Positions 7,924 through 16,624 of a stretch of DNA of 64,000 bases are shown here, one piece after another (positions within the stretch are counted from its first letter, which is position 1; every line of letters begins with the position of its first letter). Position numbers and translations under genes: made by a program. The notes beneath the pieces are model-generated. The model saw only the letters and a program-made list of their open reading frames with translations, had not been told where the DNA came from and searched no databases. Source of the DNA: Methanomicrobiales archaeon (lineage in GTDB: Archaea; Halobacteriota; Methanomicrobia; Methanomicrobiales; Methanospirillaceae); assembly GCA_022841205.1 (NCBI GenBank), contig JALHCK010000003.1:98601-162600 (forward strand). Direction: 5' to 3'.

Positions 7924-8403
7924 ATGATCGTGCTTGGGATCGATCCCGGCCTGGCAATTGTCGGGTACGGGGTACTTGAGGTGGAAGACGGGCGGTCGCG
8001 GGCGGTCTGCTATGACTGCATCCGTACATCGGGCCGGGAGAAAGGGACCCCTGAGCGCCTGGAAGAGATCTATTGCGGCATATCCGACCTCATCCGGCAA
8101 TACCGGCCGTCCTGGCTGGCCATGGAGAAGCTGTTCTTTTCCCGGAACGTGACCTCTGCCATGCAGGTCTCCGAAGTGCGCGGGGTCATCCTCCTTGCCG
8201 CCCGGCAAAACGGGGTCCCTGTGGCTGAATACACCCCAAACCAGGTCAAGCAGGCCATTACCGGGTCAGGGAAGGCCGACAAAAAACAGATGCAGGACAT
8301 GATCCGGAGGTTGCTGGATCTGCCCGAGATACCGAAACCCGATGATGTCGCTGACGGCCTCTCCATTGCCCTCTGCCATGTCCACGTCATGAGGCCTCCA
8401 TGA
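7924..8403 (+). CDS. ruvC: Crossover junction endodeoxyribonuclease RuvC
   Basis: 159 residues, normal RuvC length. RuvC is a dimeric RNase-H-fold resolvase that cuts Holliday junctions. The acidic catalytic residues are placed as in bacterial RuvC: D7 in GIDPG, the Glu in LAMEKLFFSRN, and the C-terminal DDVADGLSIALCH pair. It is first in ruvC-ruvA-ruvB; its TGA overlaps the ruvA ATG (ATGA). Most archaea use Hjc instead; a RuvABC set in Methanomicrobiales implies transfer from bacteria. Confidence 0.95.
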   Translation: MIVLGIDPGLAIVGYGVLEVEDGRSRAVCYDCIRTSGREKGTPERLEEIYCGISDLIRQYRPSWLAMEKLFFSRNVTSAMQVSEVRGVILLAARQNGVPVAEYTPNQVKQAITGSGKADKKQMQDMIRRLLDLPEIPKPDDVADGLSIALCHVHVMRPP

Positions 8404-8996
8404 TCGCCCAGATTTCCGGGGAGGTCATTTCCACAGGTGAGGGCTCGGCGATCATCGAGACAGGCGGGATAGGATTCGAAGTGAGGATGACCGGCCCGGA
8501 CCTCCGCGTGCTTTCCGGGGCTCCCCGGAAGGTCCGCGCCTATACCTTCCTCGCGGTCAGGGAGGACGAACTGGTGCTCTACGGGTTTCTCCACCCGTCC
8601 GGGCTTTCGATGTTCCGCATGCTGATCAGCGTCACCAGGGTCGGCCCGGCCCTTGCCATTTCGATCCTCTCCCAGATCAGCATCCCCGAGTTCGCCGCTG
8701 CTATCCTCGATGAAGACGAAAAAGTGCTCACCCGGATATCAGGGATCGGCCAGAAGAGCGCCAGGCGGCTCATCCTCGAGCTGAAGGACAAGCTCCGGAA
8801 GAAAGCGGCGGAGTTCGGGAGTGCTGCGCCTTCCGGGATCGACCCGGCCCGGCGGGATGCCGTGAGCGCGCTGGTGGCGCTCGGCTTTGCGGAGCGCGAA
8901 TCGCGGGCGGCTGTCGACCAGGTGCTTGCAGCTGACCCGTCCCCGGATGTTGCTGCAGTCATCAAGGCCGCGCTGGCCGTTCTCCGGGAGCAGTAG
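8400..8996 (+). CDS. ruvA: Holliday junction DNA helicase subunit RuvA
   Basis: 198 residues, usual RuvA size. An N-terminal OB fold (MIAQISGEVISTGEGSAIIE) is followed by two helix-hairpin-helix motifs (TRVGPALAISIL and ISGIGQKSARRLILEL) that grip the junction arms, and a C-terminal UBA-like domain (DAVSALVALGFAERESRAAV) that contacts RuvB. It overlaps ruvC by 4 bp and is separated from ruvB by one base, so translational coupling is likely. Confidence 0.95.
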   Translation: MIAQISGEVISTGEGSAIIETGGIGFEVRMTGPDLRVLSGAPRKVRAYTFLAVREDELVLYGFLHPSGLSMFRMLISVTRVGPALAISILSQISIPEFAAAILDEDEKVLTRISGIGQKSARRLILELKDKLRKKAAEFGSAAPSGIDPARRDAVSALVALGFAERESRAAVDQVLAADPSPDVAAVIKAALAVLREQ

Positions 8997-8997
8997 C

Positions 8998-9990
8998 ATG
9001 GAGGAGAGCATCGTCTCCCCGGCTCTCCGGGAAGGCGAGATCGAAGAGCCGGGCATCAGGCCGGACCGTCTCCCGGATTTCATCGGTCAGGATGCGGTCA
9101 GGGAAGCGCTGGCCATCGCCATAGGTGCGGCAAGGATTCGGAGATCGCCGCTCGATCACGTCCTCTTTTCCGGGCCTCCAGGTCTTGGGAAGACCACGCT
9201 TGCCCACATCATCTCCCGGGAGCTTGGGAGCGGCATCCATTGTACCAGCGGGCCGGTTCTCGAGAGGGCGGGCGATATTGCCGCCACACTCACCCTTCTT
9301 GCAGAAGGGGACATCCTCTTTATCGATGAGATACACCGGCTCCCCATCGTTGTCGAGGAGATACTCTACCCTGCCATGGAAGACTTTTCAATCGATGTGA
9401 TGATCGGCGAGGGACCGAGCGCCCGGGCCATCAAGATCGACCTTTCCCCCTTCACGCTGGTCGGGGCCACCACCCGGGTGGGCCTCCTCTCCTCTCCCTT
9501 CCGGGACCGTTTCGGGATGGTCTTCCGGCTCAATCCCTACTCCCGTGAGGAGCTGGAAAGGATTGTATGGCGTAGCGCTGGCGTGCTTGGCCTCCCCATC
9601 ACCCCCGGGGGGTGTGCGGAGATTGCCGGGAGGAGCCGGGGCACCCCGAGGATTGCCAACAGGCTGCTTCGCAGGGTCGGTGACTATGCGCTGGTCCGAA
9701 GTGACGGGTGCATCAGCGGCACGGTTGCCGACCAGGCCCTCACCCTGCTTGGCGTCGACCGGCTTGGCCTCGATGACATGGACCGGAGGATCCTGTCGGT
9801 GATAATCGATGACTTCGGGGGTGGCCCGGTCGGGCTGAAGACCATCGCCATCTCGATCGGCGAGGACCCCCGGACCATCGAGGAGGTTTACGAACCCTAC
9901 CTCATCCAGGCCGGCCTGATCAAGCGGACACCGCAGGGAAGAGAGGCGACACCTGCGGCAAGGGGGCACGTCAGCCATTCGTGGTGGTGA
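8998..9990 (+). CDS. ruvB: Holliday junction branch migration ATPase RuvB
   Basis: 330 residues from the ATG at 8998, one base after the ruvA stop; an ORF extending upstream to 8887 lies in ruvA and is not used. Walker A GPPGLGKTT, Walker B LFIDEIHRL and the sensor-1 region GATTRVGLLSSPFRDRFG are intact, and the C-terminal winged helix ends with YLIQAGLIKRTPQGR. RuvB forms hexameric rings that drive branch migration with RuvA. Confidence 0.95.
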   Translation: MEESIVSPALREGEIEEPGIRPDRLPDFIGQDAVREALAIAIGAARIRRSPLDHVLFSGPPGLGKTTLAHIISRELGSGIHCTSGPVLERAGDIAATLTLLAEGDILFIDEIHRLPIVVEEILYPAMEDFSIDVMIGEGPSARAIKIDLSPFTLVGATTRVGLLSSPFRDRFGMVFRLNPYSREELERIVWRSAGVLGLPITPGGCAEIAGRSRGTPRIANRLLRRVGDYALVRSDGCISGTVADQALTLLGVDRLGLDDMDRRILSVIIDDFGGGPVGLKTIAISIGEDPRTIEEVYEPYLIQAGLIKRTPQGREATPAARGHVSHSWW

Positions 9991-10185
9991 AAAGCGGGGC
10001 CTGGCTGGGGGGTATTCCACTGCGTGATCGCCGGCAGCCTCCCGCGGGCGGGCACGACCCATGCCCGGGCATCCAGCCATCCGGGCCCCGGGCACCTGCA
10101 GCATGAGCTTTCCAGCGGGAGGTCGTGGTTTTTCCGGGAATTTATCCGGCTGGAGGGAAACGATCCCCCATGCTGCAAGCCCGTT

Positions 10186-11265
10186 TCAGTGAACCGTCAG
10201 CCTGCCTATGGTCGCCACTACCACCAGCCCGAAGCAGGCAACCACCAGGAACGCGACGAAGAATGACGAGAGCTCGGCAACGATGCCGGCGATGAACGGC
10301 ATGATGCTCATCCCGCCGTAACTCGCGGCATTGAAGAGTCCCATGACCACCCCCTGGCGAACCTCCGAGGTTGCGAGGAATGCCAGCTGGGCGATCATCA
10401 CCACGCCGGCAAGCACTCCCACCAGGATAAAGGAAAACGGCGAAAGGAAAACGAGCATCACCGCGCCGGCCATCCCCAGGGCTGCAACCCTGATGGCCGG
10501 GACCGGGGGGAGATGGATGCGGGAGACGATCACCACCGCGAATGCGGTCGAGAGGTTCATGGCAGCGATGGTCAACCCGAGGACAGCCGGGGACATGCTG
10601 GAAAATTCGGGATACAGAACGGTCAGAGCCCCTGTCGCCCCGAGCAGGATGACCGCCGAAAGCCATAACCAGAAATAGTCCCGGGTCACCCGAACGAGCC
10701 GCTGCAGGGTCCCGCTCATCGTCTCGGGAGGGAGCGCCCGCTCCGGCCCCGGTGTGAGGAAAATGCTTGCAGCAGCCGGGATGGCGCACGATGCGGTAAA
10801 GAGCAGGATGCCGGCCATCGGCATTCCCGATACCTCGGCCAGCCATCCCCCCCCGATCAGGCCGGCCACCAGCCCGATGTTGAGCATGGCCATGAACGTG
10901 CCGCTCCCGGCTTCGTGGTCTGTGCGGGCATTGATCAGCGCGAGTGCTGACGGGACGAACAGTCCGGCTCCGATGCCCTCGACCAGGCGGAGTAGTATGA
11001 GAGAGGGAGTGGGTGGGAAAGCAGCGATGAGGAGCCCCGGGATGATGGTGAGGGCAAGCCCAGCCCGGACAAGGGGGATCTCACCGATGCGGTCGGCAAG
11101 AAACCCCGATGGGAGCACCAGCAGGAACGCCCCGAAAAAGTAGGCGGAATAGATCGCTCCCTGGCTGATGGTGCTGTCGCCGAACCCTGCGAGGATGGGA
11201 ACGATGGCATTCGAGAGGGCCATCACCGAGAAAACGCCCAGGCCCAAAGAGAGCCGTGTTTTCAT
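10186..11265 (-). CDS. MFS transporter
   Basis: 359 residues with about ten to twelve hydrophobic segments and the MFS loop motif GFLADRIGEIPLVRAG between helices 2 and 3. It is slightly short for a 12-helix MFS protein. No substrate can be assigned; the fold resembles drug or small-solute exporters. Its ATG overlaps the fttA stop (ATGA), so it is translated from the psmB-fttA transcript. About 195 bp after its 3' end, up to the convergent ruvB, hold no recognisable feature. Confidence 0.8.
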   Translation of the reverse strand: MKTRLSLGLGVFSVMALSNAIVPILAGFGDSTISQGAIYSAYFFGAFLLVLPSGFLADRIGEIPLVRAGLALTIIPGLLIAAFPPTPSLILLRLVEGIGAGLFVPSALALINARTDHEAGSGTFMAMLNIGLVAGLIGGGWLAEVSGMPMAGILLFTASCAIPAAASIFLTPGPERALPPETMSGTLQRLVRVTRDYFWLWLSAVILLGATGALTVLYPEFSSMSPAVLGLTIAAMNLSTAFAVVIVSRIHLPPVPAIRVAALGMAGAVMLVFLSPFSFILVGVLAGVVMIAQLAFLATSEVRQGVVMGLFNAASYGGMSIMPFIAGIVAELSSFFVAFLVVACFGLVVVATIGRLTVH

Positions 11266-13151
11266 ATCATCCGGTATGTTTCAAGGTTCATCGGTGAACG
11301 GGTCTCGATGTGGTATCGCTTGTAGAGCGAACTTGCAAGATCGATGGTGCTGCCCTCGTCACCGTGGATGGTAAAGATCTTCTCGGGTTTTGGCTGGACA
11401 TGCCCGACGTAGTTGATCAGCTGCCGCCGGTCGGAATGGCCCGAGAACCCGTCGATGGTTACTATCTCGAGGTTGATGAGGATGGTCTCACGCCGCCCGA
11501 TCGGCACCTCCCGCCACCCTTTCTGGATCCTGCGGCCCAGTGTCCCTTCTGCCTGGTAGCCGACAAAGACAAGGGCATTTCGCTCGTCCTGTGCCAGGTT
11601 GCTCAGGTACTCCATGACCGGCCCGCCGTTCAGCATACCGCTCGTGGTGATGATGACACATGGGTCGCCGGCAATGATCCGCTCCCGGAGGTCGGGCGAG
11701 TCGACCGCGACAAAGCAGTCTGCGAGGAAGGGGTTTAAGCCCTCCTTGAAGATCTGGTTGCGGAGATCGCTGTTCAGGTACTCAGGGTAGGTGGTGTGGA
11801 TGGCCGTTGCCTCGCGTATCATCCCGTCGAGGGCTATCTTCACCTTCGGTATCTTTTCCTTCCGGATACCCTCTTCCAGTGCGAGCATGACTTCCTGGGA
11901 CCGCCCGACTGCGAATGCAGGGATGATGACCTTGCCGCCCCGCCCGATGGTGGCATTCACCGTCTCGTAGAGCTTCTCTTCGGCCTCAGCCCGGGGGGGC
12001 TGGATATCCGCGCTGCCGCCATACGTGCTCTCCATGAAGAGGGCTTCCAGGCGTGGGAACTGGTTGGTTGCCGGGTTAAACAGCCTGCTCTTGCTGTAGT
12101 TGAAGTCACCGGTAAAGGCGATATTGTAGAGCCCATCGCCGACATGGAAGTGGGCGATTGCCGATCCAAGGATGTGTCCGGCATTGTGGAACGTGAGTTT
12201 TATATCGGGTGCTATATCGGTGACACTCCCGTAGTTGAGCACGATGGAATGCCTGATGTAGCTTTTTACCTCGTTTGAGCTGTAGGGAATTTTCCGGTCT
12301 TCCTTGGATACCACGTCGAGATAGTCGAGCTGGAGCATGGCCGAGAGGTCACGCGTGGGCGGGGTATTGTAGACCGGGCCGTCATACCCGTACTTGAAGA
12401 GCAGGGGGACGAGAGCGCAGTGATCGAGGTGGGCGTGGGTCAGCACCACGGCATCAAGCTGGGAGAGGGGGTGGATCTCGGGCACGTAGAGGTATGGGGT
12501 GTTGTTGCTGTTGTCCGGTTTATCGCCGCAATCGATCAGCACCCTGCTCTCAGGAGTGCTCAACAGGAACGCCGCCCTGCCCACTTCACGGCAGCACCCG
12601 AGCATTGTCACCCTGACCCACTGGTCCTTGCTTATGACGTCCCTGTGGATCCTCCTCCCGATGGTCCGGAGGAACGTCTTTCGCTCCTCGTTCACCGAGC
12701 GCAGGTACTGGCGGATCTGCTTTACCGTTGAGCTCTCTATTGGGGGAGTCCGGACCACCTTGGGAGTCCAGCCGATATGCCGGGTGATCTCGCGAAGCGT
12801 TGCCCCGTTCTTGCCGATGACCACGCCGGGCTTTTCGGCCTCTATCAGGACTTCACCGGTGTCTGCGTCAAAAAATATATCCGTTATCCCGGCACTTTCC
12901 GGCACTACCGACCGGATCTCGTTTACCGCCCGGTCAGGGTCTTCAAGCACGTTTGGCCGGACCACGATCCGTTTCCGAAGGTCCCTGGCAAGGATCCTGA
13001 TGAGGTCCGCTTCATCAGCGAACCGCTTTGGATCATCGGTGTAAATCACGAGCTCGGGCCCTTCGAATTCCACTTCGGATACGGTGATACCGGATGGTAC
13101 TTTCTCGTTGATCTTGTCCTTGAGTTCTTTCAGTCGTTCTTCAATAAGCAT
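11262..13151 (-). CDS. fttA: Transcription termination factor aCPSF1/FttA
   Basis: 629 residues, the full length of archaeal aCPSF1. The N-terminal ~140 residues carry the KH-type RNA-binding region (EAEKPGVVIGKNGATLREI). A metallo-beta-lactamase core follows, with the zinc motif THAHLDHCALVP near residue 237, and then a beta-CASP domain (MESTYGG, PAFAVGRSQEVM, GFSGHSDRRQL). The protein is a 5'-3' exo/endoribonuclease that acts on U-rich 3' ends and releases RNA polymerase. It lies 24 nt after psmB and overlaps the MFS gene. Confidence 0.95.
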   Translation of the reverse strand: MLIEERLKELKDKINEKVPSGITVSEVEFEGPELVIYTDDPKRFADEADLIRILARDLRKRIVVRPNVLEDPDRAVNEIRSVVPESAGITDIFFDADTGEVLIEAEKPGVVIGKNGATLREITRHIGWTPKVVRTPPIESSTVKQIRQYLRSVNEERKTFLRTIGRRIHRDVISKDQWVRVTMLGCCREVGRAAFLLSTPESRVLIDCGDKPDNSNNTPYLYVPEIHPLSQLDAVVLTHAHLDHCALVPLLFKYGYDGPVYNTPPTRDLSAMLQLDYLDVVSKEDRKIPYSSNEVKSYIRHSIVLNYGSVTDIAPDIKLTFHNAGHILGSAIAHFHVGDGLYNIAFTGDFNYSKSRLFNPATNQFPRLEALFMESTYGGSADIQPPRAEAEEKLYETVNATIGRGGKVIIPAFAVGRSQEVMLALEEGIRKEKIPKVKIALDGMIREATAIHTTYPEYLNSDLRNQIFKEGLNPFLADCFVAVDSPDLRERIIAGDPCVIITTSGMLNGGPVMEYLSNLAQDERNALVFVGYQAEGTLGRRIQKGWREVPIGRRETILINLEIVTIDGFSGHSDRRQLINYVGHVQPKPEKIFTIHGDEGSTIDLASSLYKRYHIETRSPMNLETYRMI

Positions 13152-13164
13152 CAGATCAGTCCTT

Positions 13165-13178
13165 AAAAAAAAGAGTTA
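13165..13178 (-). terminator. Stop-codon-fused U-tract after psmB
   Basis: On the minus strand the psmB stop codon TAA runs directly into CTC and eight T. It lies in the 24-nt gap between psmB and fttA, so it may set the ratio of psmB to fttA transcripts. Confidence 0.4.
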
Positions 13179-13820
13179 TACTTTGGCAGCAGCAGCGAAT
13201 TTCTTTGAGATTTCCTCGTCGCCAATCTCCAGGTACTCGTCCTTTGTTATCACCACGACATGGAGGCCTTCCCCTGAACCGGAGTCTCTCTTCATGGCCG
13301 CCCTTACGGCCCGTACCGCGAGTGCCACCGCCTCGTCCCGTGGCATCCCTTTCCTGAACCGGTCTTCGAGAACACCGTAGGCCATGGGTGAGCCTGACCC
13401 TGTCGCTACGATCTCCTCTTCCCTGGTCACACCGCCAAGTGCATCAACCGAGAAGAGGCCTGGTCCGGATTCATCGACGCCGCCGACCAGGAGCTGGACG
13501 TAGTACGGGAAGTAACGGTTGTTGTTCAGGATATTGGCGAGCAGGGTGGATGCCGCCGCAACCGACATCGACCGTCCCCGCCGGATATTGTAGAGGCTGC
13601 ACTCCACGGTCATGAGCCGTGCCATCTGCTGTGCATCGCCGACGCCGCCCGCGGTGGTCATGCCGATGCGGTCGGATATCCGGTACACCTTCTTGGCCTT
13701 CTTGCTGGCGATCAAATACCCCATCGTGGCCCGTAGCTCGGTGGCGAGGACAACACCATCTTCAAAGACCAGTCCCACGGTGGTCGTCCCCTTCAGGGGT
13801 TCCTGGGCTCCTTCAATCAT
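13176..13820 (-). CDS. psmB: Proteasome subunit beta
   Basis: 214 residues. An 11-residue propeptide (MIEGAQEPLKG) precedes the catalytic Thr12, which becomes Thr1 after autocleavage. Counting from it, residue 17 is Glu (TELRATMG) and residue 33 is Lys (KAKKVYRI), matching the Thr1-Glu17-Lys33 set known from Thermoplasma. The GVGDAQ and GSGSPMAYGVLE segments are typical of beta subunits. The subunit forms the inner rings of the 20S proteasome; the alpha subunit is not in the window. Confidence 0.97.
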   Translation of the reverse strand: MIEGAQEPLKGTTTVGLVFEDGVVLATELRATMGYLIASKKAKKVYRISDRIGMTTAGGVGDAQQMARLMTVECSLYNIRRGRSMSVAAASTLLANILNNNRYFPYYVQLLVGGVDESGPGLFSVDALGGVTREEEIVATGSGSPMAYGVLEDRFRKGMPRDEAVALAVRAVRAAMKRDSGSGEGLHVVVITKDEYLEIGDEEISKKFAAAAKV

Positions 13821-13907
13821 ATATATACCCCAAAATGCAGAAAACGCTGGGAAAACTTCTCAAAAGCGCTTCATCACAATACATGTCATAAGAAAATTTA
13901 AAGGTTT

Positions 13908-14756
13908 TTATTGTTCCGCCTGGTTGTATAAAGCGGTGATAAGGTCGCGGTCAAATAGCATGGCCACCAGTTTCTTGTCACCGTTCACTACGGGAAGCTG
14001 GTCGACTCGCCCGCGTTTCATCTTCAATGCGCATTCGCTCACCCCGGAATTCAGGGGGACGGATATGACATTGGTGATCATCGCCGACTTGACCGGCCGC
14101 TCCGGCAGCTGGATGCGGGAGATGCCATACGAGATGGTATGCATGTCGCGGATGCTTTCCCAGGTCCATTCATCATCGTCCGTTCCGTTCGAGAAATCGC
14201 TGATCTCGACCATGTCCTCTATGGACGAATGGCGGATCAGGTCCCTTTCAGAGATGATGCCGAGCAGCCTGCTTTCTGCATCGAGGATGGGGATCGCTTC
14301 GAATCCCGATATATCCATGATCCGGGCGACGAGCGGAAGGGGGGTCTCTTCCCAGAGGGCATAGGTCTGGGATACATACCGGTCCTTGATCTCTTCCCCG
14401 ATCCGGAGCTGGGCGAGGGCATGGATGAGATCGGCGACCGAGATGAGGCCGACGAGCTCCTCCCCATCGATGACCGGCAGTCTCCTGACATTATACTCGA
14501 CCATGAGCCTTGCGGCTTCCTCGACAGGGGCATCGGGGTGCACGGTGACCGGGTTCCGGGTCATCAGCAGGCCGAGCTGGGTCTCATCAGACTTGCGGAG
14601 GAGATCCTTCCGGGTGATGATCCCCACCAGTTTGCCCTCCTTCAGCACCGGAACTCCGCTGATGCCGGTCCGTTTCAGGATCTTCAGCACTTCGTCACGG
14701 TTTCCGGGAATCTCGACCCGGACAACCTCGGTGGTCATGTATTCTGCGACTTTCAT
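13908..14756 (-). CDS. Four-CBS-domain regulatory protein
   Basis: 282 residues consisting of four CBS motifs: MTTEVVRVEIPGNRDEVLKI, MTRNPVTVHPDAPVEEAARL, a third at about residues 135-190 (YALWEETPLPLVARIMDISG), and a fourth near the C-terminus (MITNVISVPLNSGVSECAL). CBS pairs bind adenosine nucleotides or SAM and sense energy state. Its ATG overlaps the stop of the preceding UspA gene (ATGA), a common partnership of two nucleotide-binding sensors. The target is unknown. Confidence 0.9.
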   Translation of the reverse strand: MKVAEYMTTEVVRVEIPGNRDEVLKILKRTGISGVPVLKEGKLVGIITRKDLLRKSDETQLGLLMTRNPVTVHPDAPVEEAARLMVEYNVRRLPVIDGEELVGLISVADLIHALAQLRIGEEIKDRYVSQTYALWEETPLPLVARIMDISGFEAIPILDAESRLLGIISERDLIRHSSIEDMVEISDFSNGTDDDEWTWESIRDMHTISYGISRIQLPERPVKSAMITNVISVPLNSGVSECALKMKRGRVDQLPVVNGDKKLVAMLFDRDLITALYNQAEQ

Positions 14757-15187
14757 TTCCGTGGTCTCACCACCATGACCGTTGTAGGAGAGTTCGAGAC
14801 CACAAACGAGCTGACACTCCCGAGCAGGAGCCGGTCGACCTCGCTTTTCCCGTGTGATCCTACAACGACGAGATCTGCGCCGATTTCACCGGCAGCCTTC
14901 AGGATCTCGTTGCCAGCATGCCCCTGCCTGATGGAGGTCTCGATCCTGACACCATGTTTCTTGGCCTTCTCGCGGGCCGCTTCAAGGGCAGTGTTCCCTT
15001 CCTGCTCGAGCATGCTGTACATGATCTCCCACGTGCTGTCCATTGGCAGCGATGAGAAGAGGCCGGTCTCTACAACGTAGATCGCGTGCAGGGATCCCTT
15101 CCAGACCCGTGCTTCTTCGATTGCCGCTCCCAGTGCCTGGTCACTGATCTTTGATCCGTCTATTGCCACGAGAATGTGTTGGAACAT
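14753..15187 (-). CDS. Universal stress protein UspA family
   Basis: 144 residues from the ATG at 15187; the frame extends to a TTG at 15199, but MFQHILVAIDGS is the family start and has a GGGGGT site just upstream. The ATP-binding pattern near the C-terminus, VVGSHGKSEVDRLLLGSVS, conforms to G-x2-G-x9-G(S/T), so it should be an ATP-binding Usp. It is the first gene of a two-gene operon with the CBS protein. Confidence 0.93.
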   Translation of the reverse strand: MFQHILVAIDGSKISDQALGAAIEEARVWKGSLHAIYVVETGLFSSLPMDSTWEIMYSMLEQEGNTALEAAREKAKKHGVRIETSIRQGHAGNEILKAAGEIGADLVVVGSHGKSEVDRLLLGSVSSFVVSNSPTTVMVVRPRK

Positions 15188-15223
15188 GGGTACCCCCAAA
15201 AGAGCTTTTCTATTAATGTATTT

Positions 15224-16264
15224 TCATGAATTAATAACTTTTTTGAGGATATTGTCCGCCCCCGCCCTGCTGGCCAGTGTCCTGACCGGATCGCGGGAGA
15301 GCCACAGGTTTGATTCCCGAGGCGCCAGCACCAGGAAATTTGCCGGGGACCTCTCCCTGATGAAGTATGAACTGCCGGAAAGGGCCGAACCGGCTACAGC
15401 GGCCCGGAGCACCGTATCCGGGGGGACCCGGTACACGGTTGTGAGAAACGACATCTCCCTCCAGGGATCGGGCTGTACTGTCATGCAGTTGTCGGTCCCG
15501 ATAAGGAGCGGGACTCCCTGGTCGATCATCCCGCGTACCGGGGGGTTCCGCGCGCTTCCGGTAACCCCGAACAGCCAGTTCGACCGTGCGCAGACTGCTA
15601 CCGGGATCGCCTCATCCGCACACCGTTTCAGGTGCTCCCCGGTGGCGTGAGTGCAGTGGACAAGGAGATCGGGCTCGTATGTGAGTGCAGTATCTATATC
15701 GAAGGGATCTCTTTCGCCGGCATGGAACGCGACCAGTTTTCCGGCAGCCCTGGTCCGCGACACCACCTCGTCGAGAGAGGGTATATCGCGCGCACTGCTT
15801 ATCCCGGCACCGTCTCCTGCCAGTTCTCCACCATCCCGCCCGAGGATCAGGGGCCGGCATGACAGCCCTTCTGCGGCACGCCCGAGCGCCTCCACCCCGG
15901 GCACTCCTCCCTCGCGGAAATCGGCAAAACCTGCCGTCCCGTACCGGTACATGCTCCTGACTGTGGCGCGCATCGCCGCTACCAGGTCATCCTCCGGTGT
16001 TGAAGCAAGGATCCGGTGCTTAAGGCCGTGGGGCGGGGTTACCATCTCTTCCAGGTCGCCCGTAACCGGGATATCCATGGCCACGCTGTCCCCCACGTGG
16101 GTATGGGCATTGAAGAAAGCCGGGCATATCCATGCTGCCGGTCGACCGGAGGTCTCCTCGATACGGCGGATAATTCCCCGTTCCACCACGATGGTCACAT
16201 TCCTGGCCAGCAGTTCCTCGCCAAGGAGTGCCTGTCCTTCGATAACGAGATCCTCCGCACCCAT
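15224..16264 (-). CDS. Amidohydrolase family protein
   Basis: 346 residues. The metal ligands of the amidohydrolase superfamily are visible: AHTHVGDS (HxH), FHAGERD, HCTHATGE and GTDNCMT. The spacing and HAGE motif resemble cytosine-deaminase- and S-adenosylhomocysteine-deaminase-like branches, which deaminate nucleobases or related compounds; the exact substrate is not determinable. It is divergent from sec61-beta with 47 nt between starts. Confidence 0.8.
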   Translation of the reverse strand: MGAEDLVIEGQALLGEELLARNVTIVVERGIIRRIEETSGRPAAWICPAFFNAHTHVGDSVAMDIPVTGDLEEMVTPPHGLKHRILASTPEDDLVAAMRATVRSMYRYGTAGFADFREGGVPGVEALGRAAEGLSCRPLILGRDGGELAGDGAGISSARDIPSLDEVVSRTRAAGKLVAFHAGERDPFDIDTALTYEPDLLVHCTHATGEHLKRCADEAIPVAVCARSNWLFGVTGSARNPPVRGMIDQGVPLLIGTDNCMTVQPDPWREMSFLTTVYRVPPDTVLRAAVAGSALSGSSYFIRERSPANFLVLAPRESNLWLSRDPVRTLASRAGADNILKKVINS

Positions 16265-16276
16265 GCCCTGTCACCG

Positions 16277-16288
16277 TTTTTATATAGG
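16277..16288 (+). promoter_or_regulatory. TATA box for sec61-beta
   Basis: TTTTTATATAGG is centred about 30 nt upstream of the sec61-beta ATG, indicating an almost leaderless transcript. Confidence 0.65.
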
Positions 16289-16311
16289 TTGAATGGGAGA
16301 AATAACCTGGT

Positions 16312-16470
16312 ATGGCAAAGAAAGCTGGCGGCAGACTGATATCATCAGCCGGACTGGTCAACTACTATGAGAGCGAGGACAAACGTGCCGTCCACATAAA
16401 CCCGTACTCGGTTATCGTGGTTGCCATTGCACTGTCGATAATCGTCATCGTGCTCAACTTTCTCTTCTGA
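16312..16470 (+). CDS. secG: Preprotein translocase Sec61-beta subunit
   Basis: A 52-residue protein too short for most ORF filters. It starts MAKKAGGRLISSAGLVNYYE, continues with the family stretch DKRAVHINPYSVIVVA, and ends in one C-terminal membrane helix (ALSIIVIVLNFLF). This is the archaeal Sec61-beta pattern: a short cytosolic N-terminus and a tail anchor that binds SecYE. A strong TATA box 30 nt upstream supports it as a stand-alone gene. Confidence 0.95.
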   Translation: MAKKAGGRLISSAGLVNYYESEDKRAVHINPYSVIVVAIALSIIVIVLNFLF

Positions 16471-16568
16471 TCATATCCGGCGGATCAAACTTTTTCAAAA
16501 TGAAGGTGCCGATGGAGAGTAATGGATAACCCTGTAAATCCAGGCATCCGTCCGTTGCAATGGCGATG

Positions 16569-16582
16569 AAAAAAGGGGGTTA
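16569..16582 (-). terminator. U-tract terminator after cofE
   Basis: On the minus strand this reads ATAACCCCC followed by six T, about 45 nt beyond the cofE stop. It matches the recurrent AACCC-T pattern. Confidence 0.4.
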
Positions 16583-16624
16583 TCATTTCGTATACCTGCA
16601 CCACGAAGTGAACCCGGGTGGGCA

